Origin: Phoronis australis
Lineage: Eukaryota > Phoronida > Phoronidae
Assembly (NCBI GenBank): GCA_002633005.1
Contig: NMRA01000024.1
Span: 262,726 to 326,725, forward strand
Reading direction: 5' to 3'
DNA length: 64,000 nt
The notes under the pieces are model-generated. The model was given only the letters and a program-made list of their open reading frames with translations. It did not search any database and was not told the origin of the DNA. Shown here one piece after another: positions 47,297 to 57,599 of the stretch. Position numbers and translations under genes: made by a program. Numbering within the stretch: position 1 is the stretch's first letter; the number at the start of each line of letters is the position of its first letter.

Positions 47297-47431
47297 CTCA
47301 GCAACGCTAGGATCTTGTTAAAAAGCAAGACTTTGCGAGATTACGTGATATATTGCAGTGTATTTTAAAGAGAACTCCTGACTTTGGCTAGATTTAGCTA
47401 GGTCCTAGCGTAGGGTATAACGTTACTGAAC
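47297..47431 (-). mobile_element. TIR MITE, copy B (CGCTAGGACCTAGC family)
   Basis: The complement of this segment starts GTTCAGTAACG, contains CTACGCTAGGACCTAGCTAA and AATCTCGCAAAGTCTTGCTT, and ends CTAGCGTTGCTGAG. It matches the unit at 23282-23420 in opposite orientation over its length. A terminus-like GTTACTGAACGCTCC also occurs alone at 54285-54300. Confidence 0.8.
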
Positions 47432-47614
47432 GCTCGCCCGATGTCTTCTTTTTCGTCGGAGTTTTAGTTATATACATGTAGGTCAACGCGATGTTCGGCG
47501 TGCGCATCAGTTCTTTGATTTAATGTAGTTAGTTGATACGTACTGCTTTAGTTCTGTTTATTTTTAAAATAACGTTACGGCCTGTTCATCACTGATTAAT
47601 ATTACTGTTCAAGC

Positions 47615-48075
47615 ATGGGTGGTAAGAGATACTCTTGTGTACCGTTTGGTCACAACACATCGGCTACTGTTTTGGACAGTGGTAAAAAAGTGACATTACA
47701 TAGAATACCTTCTAAAACAGAACTCCAAAAGGTATGGAATCAGCGACTAAAAATGTAAGACAAAATTTAATGCAAGGATCAGAGCACTTGCTCCAGGAAG
47801 CAACATTCCTACCATTTTTCCTAGCAAGCGACAACCGCAAGTTGCTGCTCCCAGGCCTTCAAATAGTTTACCATAGAAAGCCAAACTCCGTGGACATTTC
47901 TGTTGTGGAAGAGCTCTTGATTAGACAGGACTTTTGTGAAGATGTCGATTGCCAGGATGAAAGTACAATGAACATAGATTGTGAGAAAGTTGAAAACAAG
48001 TCATGTTGTCTTCCACAACATGTAGATATTAGGCAATTACCGTCCCTGGATGCCGCAGGCATGCAGGGGCGATAG
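47615..48075 (+). pseudogene. Frameshifted THAP-like gene remnant
   Basis: ATG at 47615 opens MGGKRYSCVPFGHNTS, TVLDSGKKVTLHRIPSKTEL, QKVWNQRLK, a THAP-like N-terminus (Cys, then 'VTLHRIPS' in place of 'xSFHRFP', then W and R). A one-base shift at about 47752 moves the frame. Further on, a third frame gives LAPGSNIPTIFPSKRQPQ near 47785-47840, which looks like the AVPTIF box that ends THAP domains. The central Cys-His portion is missing, so the domain has a deletion as well as frameshifts. Downstream an open acidic frame (ELLIRQDFCEDVDCQDES) runs to a TAG at 48075. THAP genes are often derived from or carried by DNA transposons. Confidence 0.55.
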
Positions 48076-48612
48076 TACATCCCCACAAAACGTAACGAAT
48101 TTCAAAACAGGAAATAAAATCAAATGAAACATGCATATATGCACATGGAGTTATAAGTAACATATGCCATAAACCTGGAGACAATTCAGTCAAGAATTTT
48201 GAGCAAATCGTTGAAAATCTGTCGTGTTCGACGGGTGCCATTTTGAGGAAGTAACGTGAAATGACGCGCGTTGATGAATAAAAAGTCGAAGGGACACAAA
48301 TCTTACAAATTTCACCTGATATCTTCCAATGCTATTTTGCAGGTGTCAAGCACCAGCGTCACGCGCTTCGATCAGTTCCGCGCTAGCCTTTGCCTAACTC
48401 ACGTGTCTCAATTGAAATACTTCGTGGTTATAGACGCGAAGTAAAAAAGTTAACGGTGATCAAAAAAGTGAAATTGGAATTCTTAACCAAAGACACCTTA
48501 ATTGTCGTAACTAAGATTCATCGAAGATATGTGTAGAAGTAGAAAGGACCACTGAAGAGCTAATATGCGTTTTTTAAGTGAAGTGTGGAATGTATTTTTG
48601 ACGAGGTGAAAA

Positions 48613-48690
48613 CTCTTAAAGGAGAATGCCACCCAAAAAACAACCTATTTTGTATCAATTTAAATCGAGCAGTTCCACTCGATAACAGCG
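48613..48690 (+). repeat. CTTAAAGGAGCATGCCACCC repeat, left member
   Basis: CTTAAAGGAGAATGCCACCC then AAAAAACAACCTATTTTGTA and TCAATTTAAATCGAGCAG is an inverted near-copy of 53083-53149. The pair lies 4.5 kb apart with ends facing inwards, as terminal inverted repeats would, but independent dispersed copies are equally possible. Confidence 0.7.
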
Positions 48691-48714
48691 TTGTGAACTT
48701 CTGGTACCGAAAAA

Positions 48715-48860
48715 GCGCGTGGACTGAAACAATAGGGGGGGGGGGGCACCACTGCGTGTTTGTGTTTAATTAGTGGACTTTTGTCTCATTTTCGCGGACT
48801 TTTTGTTTCACGGAGGTGGACCTATTTGCCCACTTAGCCAAATGAGAGAGCCCCCAGAGC
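48715..48860 (+). repeat. GTGGACTTTTGTCTC dispersed repeat, copy 2
   Basis: It contains TTAGTGGACTTTTGTCTCAT, TTCGCGGACTTTTTGTTTCA, GAGGTGGACCTATTTGCCCA and CTTAGCCAAATGAGAGAGCC, matching copies at 46862 and 59490. A poly-G tract of about 13 occurs at 48726-48739 where copy 1 has ACGGGGGC. Confidence 0.8.
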
Positions 48861-50295
48861 ATAGTATACCCCTATAAGTTGGAACTACGTCACTTCCTCA
48901 GACACATCCCTGACCGTGCAATGTATCGTCGTTCTAGTCGAAGTAAGCCCTATATATACATCAGCAACAGCACACGTGCGGAATTCACACGGTTTAATAC
49001 AATGCTATCTTAAACGGTGACCATACCATATCAGTTAACTTTAAAACTGGATTCTATGTTCCTCACCTCCCTATCGGTATATCTGATGAGAGCATGCGTA
49101 ATGGCGGCTGCTGCTGTAGTTAGCATCTTATCCGGTGCCACCATGATATCCACATATTCCTCTAAATTCCGAGACACAAATTCCGGTGCAGAAGAAATTG
49201 GGTGATTGTGGGGTCAATAACTACAAAAATTCTTTAGAATGGACAAAAATTTCACCTGACTGCTTTAATTGATATTTAATTCCAAGTTCAAGGTTTCGCT
49301 GAAGGTCCGCCCATTTTTTATAAGTTTTAAAAAATAATTGAAAAATAACGGGGGTATATACATTGCTGAAATTTACGAAATGTGTTGATTTTAGTGATAT
49401 CTTTCTATTGGCAAAACTCATTTTGTGTTCCACGTACGTTACAGTTAAGGAAACAGTAACTTGAATCACGCTCAATTTCTAATCAGTACACAGATATACA
49501 CAAAACGATAAGCAGATTAATGTCTCGTGGGATATTATTTCATCTACGCCAATCGAGGTACGTTTTGTATTCATCCCATACGGTTCGAATTCCTAAGTTT
49601 CTTTAATTTTTCGGCAATTTTTTTTAATACTTCACCCAGACTGTTCATGCGGCGGATCACATCCTATATCTGCAGTATATACTTGAGCGTTAGGTCACAT
49701 GTACAAATTTTCTATTAGTGGAAGAAGCAGTTTTAAACGTAACAAAAATGAAAACAACAGTAACTGTGCATTGAACTCGTATCATGTCCCGAAAATAATT
49801 AAACGACAACAATATTTAACATCCTAGTTACCGAGGAATCGGCGCCTGAGTTGCAGACGATATGATAACAAGCAAATAAAACTGAGAAAGAAGTGTCATA
49901 CAGTTAACAGTTTTGTACCAGATGTTACGTTTGGGACCTGATTGGATATTGAGTGCTATTTATACTGATGCAATTTTATAATAAAAAATTGCTGTTTTAA
50001 TATGGGCGTGCCGTCTATATTCGTCTTTTTATCCGTTTTATCCATAAAACGTACTTAGTGGGCACTCATCTGTTTGCAAATTTTATAATGAACATGTCAT
50101 GGTTTACTCCGTGGATGGGCGGACACAGGTAATCGCTGACCGGTGTTTAGTAGCTTTCGGTGCGACGATAGACTGAAGACTGGTTCGAGTTAATCACTTT
50201 ATTAATTTCGGCCGCACGCACTCAAGCCTTTTGAAAGAAAACGAACTACGTAATGTCTGTTCTATACTCCACCTAGTGCTGCAAAACCTTGAACA
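48861..50295. other. Mostly non-coding; one weak minus-strand exon candidate
   Basis: On the minus strand 49150-49060 reads MVAPDKMLTTAAAAITHALI, then RYTDRE, followed by a good donor GAG|GTGAGG. The frame is blocked upstream by a stop with no acceptor, so at most it would be a first exon. No other gene or RNA seen. Confidence 0.25.
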
Positions 50296-50449
50296 GGGGC
50301 AGATCCAGGACTTTGAGTTGGGGGCAGGGCAGACCTATTAGCCAGGATTTTGCCCATCAGACATTTGCACCCCGAATTACCAAATTTAATGTGGGAGAAT
50401 TTTTAGGGGAGCCATGGACCCCTTGGCCCTCCTCTAAATCCGCCGCTGG
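50296..50449 (+). mobile_element. hAT-like MITE, copy B
   Basis: GGGGCAGATCCAGGACTTTG, TTGGGGGCAGGGCAGACC, TTAGCCAGGATTTTGCCCAT and the end CTCCTCTAAATCCGCCGCTGG match copies at 38265 and 60914. The complement of the right end starts CCAGCGGCGGATTTAGAGG, a hAT-like terminus. Confidence 0.75.
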
Positions 50450-50905
50450 GCCCTAGATTTCAGGATCATTTACATTCCGCTAATCAAGGGAGCCGCACTC
50501 AGCCCATCGTGATATCAAAAATGTTACCTTTTTCAAATGTATCAGTACATTTTGCGCAAAATTTTACAGATTTTGCTGCTCTATATTCTAATCAAACCCA
50601 TACTGTAAATTCACTTGAACGATTAGCAATGGCGCCATGGTGAGTCTGCGCTTCACGACGTTGAGCGGCCCACGTTTTTTTATAATGTGTCAGCACTACA
50701 ATGCATACCAATTCTTCGAACATCGCAATTTACTGAGGCCCGGCACCCTTGATACTACACATGTTGAAAACGTCGGAACCCCTTAAGCAAACTTTTCAAA
50801 TCGTTGTCATTCCACAAACACGCAGATTATTTTACGAAGGTAGTGGCGAGTCCGTCTCACCTAGAACTGTTAAACAACTATGTCGAGGAAATCGACGACA
50901 TTGTG
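50450..50905. other. Non-coding stretch, no gene recognised
   Basis: No family match. The + strand frame 50749-51006 enters the dispersed repeat at 50910 and is not conserved in the other copy. Confidence 0.4.
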
Positions 50906-50909
50906 TGAG

Positions 50910-51095
50910 TCCGCTCAAAAATAATTCGGCACAGAGACAATTTACGAGAAAGGAAAGCATAAGAGGTTATCGAAAAGCAGAAATGGTCGCTTGGTATTAC
51001 TTTTGATGGCCGACAACACAACGTATGCTTGTTTCGTCTCAAGAAAATACTCCATTTGCATGACTACACGTGGAGATAATTTGACTGGACCTAAA
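50910..51095 (+). repeat. Dispersed repeat, copy 2 (mate at 21955)
   Basis: Diverged direct copy of 21955-22140, including GACAATTTACGAGAAAGG and GCAGAAATGGTCGCTTGG. It has indels relative to the mate. Confidence 0.65.
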
Positions 51096-53080
51096 TAAGG
51101 CAATGCGGTAGTGTCGGCTTGCGTAGTAAATGGAAAGGAACTACCCTATTCTGCATGTCATTCATCATCACTTCACTTGGCAATATTTCCATATAGGTGG
51201 CGCTGTGACAGAAGGTAGAACCATCACACTCCGATTCATTGACAGTTTCGTATACGACGACTTTTGCACCACCGATTTTTCGTATGGCAACTTCCGCAAG
51301 ACGTTTTAGTCACGTTAAGACACACGTTAGCAACAGTGGCACAAACAGCAGCAAAACTTTTGTCTGTCGCAAAATTCTTGAATGTCGACCACTCGTGTTG
51401 GTTACGGGAAAGTCAGGCAGTTTACGCTGTTGCTGTGAGACGCCTTAGGTTTGTCACCGTCGGGGTGCGCTGGTTCGGTTGTCAGCTGACACGAAAATTT
51501 CGGTAGCCGATTGAAAAAAGAGGAAAGTCGTCTTGACAAAAAAGCACATCGGGCGTGCCTCGAGCTTCACACTTGCATCATAGATTATAGTAGACTCACC
51601 GCCAATGGAAAAAATCTGTGATCTTACGCATAAGCCTTGACGTCACTATTAAATAGCGACACCTGGCAAATTTAACAAGTTTGACTTCCGGCAAGTACGT
51701 CGTCTGCTAAACATGGTCGGGGCTGTTGTGTCGTCGGGTTGCCAAAAGTACTCACGATACCAAAAGTTCTACTATTGGAAGACTTTGAACAACGTTTCAA
51801 TACCGAAATTGTTTTTTTTTTCGTTGTACAGGGCTGTAAAATAGAATTTCCTGTCACAATACACTAACCGGAAACTGAAATTGCCATTTTCTATTCTTAT
51901 TTCGTGACATGTTTAACTTAGTGTACAGTGAAAACTGAGTACAGAAACAGTAACAACGTCGAGAGTGTGCGAAATGGCGAGAAGCAGAGTATCAGCCAGA
52001 CGCCCGCGTGCCCGCCAGATGCCTAATCTAGCGGGCAAAATATGCAACTGCGGGGGCGACGGCGGGCTATTTACATCCCAACATTACACCTTGCGACTTA
52101 TCTTCGGGAGAGTATACGCTTTGGATACTCGCACACAACACTACGTTTCATACTTGACTAGAAACATATAACTTCCAAGTTTCTTTGTCAATGGTTTTGC
52201 GTCTCTTAAGCACTAACTGGCTTTTAGCAAGTAATTGCCATGGTTTCTATGGGTACACCTTTTCAATCTTACGCAAAATTTCAAATTGTGGCATTGGTGA
52301 GTGATGCCTTTGCAGGAGTGTTTTGCTTCATGACCTCGACGGCCTTACTCGTTACCGAGTTGTCCGACAATGTTCGCTGAGAGGCAGGTGATAATTCTGG
52401 GGAGCTTGCGGTAACCCTCTATTCGCGGCCCCCGACGAGTAAGTAGATTTTCAGTTTCGTGGCTAATTCACCAACATAATCACGTGCACATTACTTTGGC
52501 TCACTAGTATAGTATTTTCTTCACTGAAAGTTTAGTTTCCACTGAACTTTGGCTGGTTTATGTTCGTGATGTCTGATGCAGTTTCCGAGCCACTGGCCGG
52601 GATAACGCCGTCAATCCGCGGGCGGCCACGACGGGCCTGATCGGGCTGCGAGCCACTGGCCAGGATAACAAGCGATTTATGTTTAGAACTCAAAAAATCA
52701 CAAGTTTTCACAACACAGATCTAGGCTCTCCTGTCTGTATCTCACGGGAAATACTCCAAACAGACCCCAAACTCCTCCTACGGACCTCTCAGTATTGGCC
52801 TGCCGAACTTTGTAGGCTACGGTGTGTCCAAATACCAATAAATCCGTAAGAGCGAAATAAAACAACACGTTTTTATAAGAACTCGGTGTATTTTTAATGG
52901 TTTACATCGAAGTTCGATGATTCATTGGTGTTAAACGATGACTTCAAGCCATAAGCTGACACCAGTAACCCGTGTTGTGAACTGCTGAACAGACTGCGTG
53001 TGAAACCGATGACGTCATTGGATAATTTCAACACCTCCGTCTGCCGTCAGGTGTCAGGTAACGCAACCGTACGTGTCGTT
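51096..53080. other. Non-coding stretch, GC-richer in places
   Basis: Short overlapping frames at 51239-51506 and 51965-52171 have no domain. GAGCCACTGGCCGGGATAAC at about 52586 is repeated as GAGCCACTGGCCAGGATAAC at about 52651, a 65 bp direct duplication. Nothing else supported. Confidence 0.35.
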
Positions 53081-53082
53081 AT

Positions 53083-53149
53083 GGAGTAGAACTACTCGAT
53101 CTAAATTGATACAAATTAGGTTGTTTTTTGGGTGGCATGCTCCTTTAAG
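53083..53149 (-). repeat. CTTAAAGGAGCATGCCACCC repeat, right member
   Basis: The complement reads CTTAAAGGAGCATGCCACCC then AAAAAACAACCTAATTTGTA and TCAATTTAGATCGAGTAG, inverted relative to 48613-48690 with about 90% agreement by eye. Confidence 0.7.
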
Positions 53150-53665
53150 TTAGCTAGGTGACAACCACAATCTCCACAGACGCAAAGCTCGGCGTACATC
53201 GGATAGGAAGCCGAAGGTCTTCATTGGCCAGCCTTGAATGACAAAGTGGGAACACACTAGCAGGCCCCTAGGAAGCCAAAAATGTTATTATTGGCGTACG
53301 GGTGGGGGGCACAAACCCATTGATCGAGACTTCGCCAAACTACACGTCCCCCCATCGCCATCACCTCTGCCCCCACGCCCCGCACCTTGAGCTCCCGACT
53401 TTGCCATATTTGTTCCGAATCTCCTGGGCCTCCGCCCGGCGCCCTAGCTAGGTGGGGGGGGGGGCAATTCCGGGGATACAGCTATCAAGAGTCGAGTAAC
53501 CGTGAACTAACACCCAGGTCCATAGCCGGGAAAGCGGGGGGAGGGGGTGGCGGCCGGGGGAGTCCCGGCGTAGCCCACCCCAAAAAAAATAGCAGGCGCC
53601 GGGGTTAAACCATGGCAACCGACATAGGCTGTTCCGGGGACAGTCGAGAAAAGAAAGGCTACGAA
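53150..53665. other. G-rich segment without a gene
   Basis: Poly-G (53451-53463) and a G-run cluster (GGGGGGAGGGGGTGGCGGCC at about 53537) occur. The 73-codon frame at 53387-53608 is a by-product of this composition. The G-runs might form a quadruplex, but the sequence has only three long runs with a split fourth. Confidence 0.35.
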
Positions 53666-53669
53666 TACG

Positions 53670-54197
53670 AACAAGAGAGAAAATTCAAGAGAACATTTGA
53701 CAACCCAGTATCAGTGCATGGTTTACCCTCTGAGGGCCCTGACTAGGATATTGTTGTTAGGGTCCCCTTTTTTGCTGCAAACATGTCTAAGCGCACTTGA
53801 AAACGTGCACTTTATCATTCATACATGTATTTCGAAAAATCGAAAAAATTCTTAAAGCGAAGCTTTTGCGGAACATATTAATTCCCTGGATTTTTAAATT
53901 CAATAAGACAGTTTTGCAAATGCAAAATTATATTTTTCAGAGGCCCTTCTCTAGCAAAGGATAACAAAGACATCTGTCGCTCTGTTTTCTTTCTCTAAAT
54001 TGTGTATCACTTGAGAAAATTGATGGCCTGGCAGATAACATCTAACTTTTGAAAATATTGATCTTTCCATATTTAGGGGTCCAGCTCTTGAAGAGGGCCA
54101 TTGATGACAGTTAAGTAGTCACACTTTTCGTGTTTTGATCGGCAAATTCTTAAGGGGCCGCTCACGAAGAGAGGGCCCAATGTTGGAACTAGTGACT
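53670..54197 (+). repeat. Dispersed ~0.5 kb repeat, copy 2
   Basis: Same orientation as 34649-35157, beginning AAGAGAGAAAATTCAAGAGA and ending GAGAGGGCCCAATGTTGGAA. It has a ~20 bp insertion around 53795 (GTGCACTTTATCATTCATAC) relative to copy 1, and loses some sequence near 54045. Confidence 0.85.
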
Positions 54198-56500
54198 TAC
54201 TAAAAAAGCAAGAATTCGTAAGACTGTGTCGCCTCGTGTTTTCAACTAAACCAGGTGATTTAGAATGATTTCTCTTCGCGAGATAGTTACTGAACGCTCC
54301 CCATATCAAGAGACAAATCTCCGGCTTTGTCATTAATAACATGCACAACTCAACTGACTGCTACTGCTTTATAAACGAAAAGTTACGTTCAAAGAGTCAG
54401 TATATTGGAATGTGTTTGTGACAGGTTTTCTTGGTTTATTTAGATTAGATACTTCATGTACATGTTCAGTTCAAGTTATTAATTGCTACCTCTTGACATA
54501 TATTTACAAATCATCCCAGCTCCAAGCTAATCTTCCCCATTGATTAGTTTTATATTTCGCGCACATTCTGATTGGTCAAATAGGTTCATTTGCATGCTAT
54601 ATGTTAGATCTTTATATTATCACATCAGAAGTTTTTAATACATTATGCCGAACACAAGTATTTTTCTCTACGAACCACCTCGGGTTTTATCTTTGTACAA
54701 TAAACATCCACACAGTAAAATTTCCAAACATAGCTTTCAATTCAACTCGACAGTCGGCCAAGTATAACTTGAACATTCACTTGTCCGGGTGCCAAAAGTT
54801 ACGTGCTCAGTGTCGGGCCATCTGGCAACAGTCGAGCCCTGCTCTAGAGCTGCTTGTTTTACGCCGACGGATCCGATTTGAACAGTATATCTGTGAAGAC
54901 TGCTATCCCTCGATCCACTTGCGCACTGCATGCATTGGAAAAACGCCGGAAACGCAGTGAAGGCGAAGTTAGGGCGTTACATTGAACAAAACATACTAAC
55001 AAGCAAGATTAGCTAATTTATGCTGCAGAAATCAAGGAAAATGCTACCTTTCAAGGACAAAAATCAAAAGTTTCCCTGGCGGGAGGGGGTTTCTCCCTCC
55101 CGACCTCTCCCCACTCGGCACTAGGTGCCTCGCAAATAATGGGACAAATCTCCGGCTTTTCGACGGGCAATATCAATATCCTGGCTAATACCCTGGTGAG
55201 AAGAACTCCGCACTCGCATGATGTGGGGAGATAAGTTAGAACCGTTGAAAAAAATAGTCCGGACCAAACTTTTCGCATTGGGCTTACAAAATTGGACCAA
55301 CTTTGTTACGCCGGCTGGTCAAGTCTTTTTGAGCAGCTTACTAACTTTACTACCGTACAATTCACATTGGGACTAAAATTCTCGTGGTCGATAAAAAATT
55401 TTAGTCCACCGCACTAACTCCGTAATGACAAAAGGTGTTTCATGGATTAATCAGTTAATCATGATTAAAATTTTTATTTGTAGTGGGTACATGTAGCTTG
55501 TTCTCCCAAAGGACTCACCGCATCAGTTTTAAAATTTAACTTTTTTCAAAATTTGTGTGATCTGAAATAGCAGGTGGTCGGAATAAAGTAAAAAGTGTTA
55601 CCGACAAGATGCGTTTGTTAATTTTATGCATTTTGTTTGTTGAATTGTGATGCCAATTATTTTCCATTGAAGTTATCTTTCCTCGTGATTAGCTGTCTAA
55701 AAAACTACTTTTGTCGATAAAAAATCGATCTAAAATGTCCTTACCTGGATCCAGCATTGCAGAGCTTCTGGAACATCTAGCATTTAGCAGCCCTTCGCAT
55801 GTTTGAACGCTTCAATTTTCAATTTTTCTTTTAATGAAAGTTAAACCAATGCTACCATGGCAAAGGAAATCTTCAAATCTTATTTGAAACGGATATTTCT
55901 CGTTGTAGCAATAATTTTAGAAGCGCTCCTACGGCGTCATGACCCATAAAATTTTATGACACAATGATTGCTCATTAAATGGGGTTGTAATCGCGCCTTG
56001 GTCTTACACATTGCAGCTTTGAACACTTGCCAAGAGACTACCACCCATTAAACTAATACGCAGTTAACATTGTTTTTATGATGCAAATGTTTTAATTGTT
56101 ATTCAAATGCCTTGAATAAAGAATGAATGCATTACCACCAACATTTAGAAATTCTCTTACCGTACATTGCCCCCTGAAAACCGTTTTGAACCTATGTTTT
56201 TGCAATGTCATATGTCAGCTGCACTCACTATTAAGAGCAAGAGAATGAAATTTAGCCTAAATATTGAAAAAGCATGGTTATTTTAGAAAATGAAATAAAA
56301 GCATTGACAGAAAACCTGCCAGATATACATTTTGATACCACAATATGTACTAAAACAGACCACTTTCAAATGCCTGGGATAGCTAGGGCAGCAAGTAAAA
56401 AAATCAGCCAGTCTTCGATATTTTTCAATCTTTTGCACCTATATACTTTGCACCTGATATTTTACCTTCTGAGCACTTCATAATAATATGCGCAAAATAT
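54198..56500. other. Non-coding stretch, no confident gene
   Basis: The 119-codon + frame at 54601-54960 is the only sizeable ORF and has no domain, start context or splice support; the opposite strand is partly open too. GACAAATCTCCGGCTTTG at about 54310 recurs as GACAAATCTCCGGCTTTT at about 55143, a shared short repeat. GTTACTGAACGCTCC at 54285 matches the MITE terminus at 47422. Confidence 0.35.
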
Positions 56501-56504
56501 GAGG

Positions 56505-56620
56505 GTAAAATTACGAGTTTAAAAATACGAACGTAAAAATAACATCGAAAAATACAAGCGTACAATTACGAACGTAAAATTATAAACGAAAAATACGAAT
56601 GTAAATTACGAGCGTACAAG
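56505..56620. repeat. Degenerate ~14 bp tandem array (AAATTACGAACGTA)
   Basis: Variants of AAAATACGAACGT follow one another for about 110 bp (AAAATTACGAGTTT, AAAATACGAACGTA, AAATACAAGCGTAC, AATTACGAACGTAA, AAATACGAATGTAA, ATTACGAGCGTACA). Unit length is 12-17 bp. Confidence 0.8.
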
Positions 56621-57279
56621 TGCATCAGAGCTCACGTGACCTATAGACCAATTTCTCATTGGATACAATGATTTCGGTCGCAAAACAAGTTCGTAATTAT
56701 GCGCGACACTTTCATCCGAACGGCCCACGATACATGTTGGAAACTTCGCCGCATATAAATTTGCATAGAATTTTTAATTGCTTACAGTATAGATTTTGGT
56801 CTGTTAAGCTTCGTCCAGACTCTTCTGTAAGTTTGTGAAATTTTTGTTCACGTAATTGTGTTTGTATAAGTTACTGAAATATTTGGACGATTTTTCACCA
56901 TCCTCTACACATTTTGCTCGAGATCTCAGCATCACATGCTCCTTACCGAGTCTTTTCTAATTTCCTCGGAATATTTCTGCGTATCTGAATAAATTTCAAG
57001 GAGCAGAGCAGAATTATTGCTGAACATCATTTCACTAATAATACTTAATTGCTCCTCTAAATTCTTTTCGTGTCGATGTTTTTCTTTTTTCTTGAAAGCT
57101 GAGTGAGACAAAGTATAAATTCTAATATTCAATAGAACCATCTCAAGAAGAAAAGAATCGTCTATAGTGACTGACCGTCTGACATATTGGAGTCATTATC
57201 AGGAGTTAAATATCCCTTCTCGGTTTTAATCATGACGTCTTACACATTACTAATGTAGTCTACATCACGTATCAAGGAC

Positions 57280-57594
57280 TTTGTTAAATGCACGACACTT
57301 TTCATTGTTCACAGTCTTTATTCCGTTACGTTCGTACTTTCGGAACAAAACTCTACTCTCAACTGAACATAGATACAGTAACTGACCTAGCGACATAATT
57401 AAAAGACAAACGATATTTCGAAACATACTTGTTTCATTCTCAAGTGAAGATAAAATGACGCACTTGAGAATGAAACAAGTATGTTTCGAAATATCGCGTG
57501 TCTATGTTCAGTTGAGAGTAGAGTTTTATTCCGAAAGTACGAACGTAACAGAATAAAGACTGTGAACAATGAAAAGTGTCGCGCATTTAACAAA
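57280..57594. repeat. Large palindrome, 134-167 bp arms, 14 nt loop
   Basis: Left arm 57280-57446 (starting TTTGTTAAATGCACGACACT) and right arm 57461-57594 (ending AAGTGTCGCGCATTTAACAAA) are reverse complements with few mismatches, separated by AAGATAAAATGACG. The left arm carries ~33 extra bases around 57371-57404 (ACAGTAACTGACCTAGCGAC...) that bulge from the stem. A transcript across it would form a long near-perfect hairpin. It may be a fold-back transposon or a recent inverted duplication. No coding capacity is evident; the open frame on the minus strand spans the palindrome and is a by-product. Confidence 0.9.
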
Positions 57595-57599
57595 TTCTG

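Noticed and set aside
49061-49205. Minus-strand exon-like frame ending in GAG|GTGAGG
   Set aside because: A stop lies directly upstream with no acceptor between, so only a first-exon reading is possible. Mentioned under the interval, not called.
53451-53560. G-quadruplex motif
   Set aside because: The G-runs are long but fewer than four well-spaced runs are present, and poly-G tracts elsewhere are MITE-associated slippage.
54601-54960. 119-codon + strand frame
   Set aside because: No family match, and the opposite strand is also partly open.
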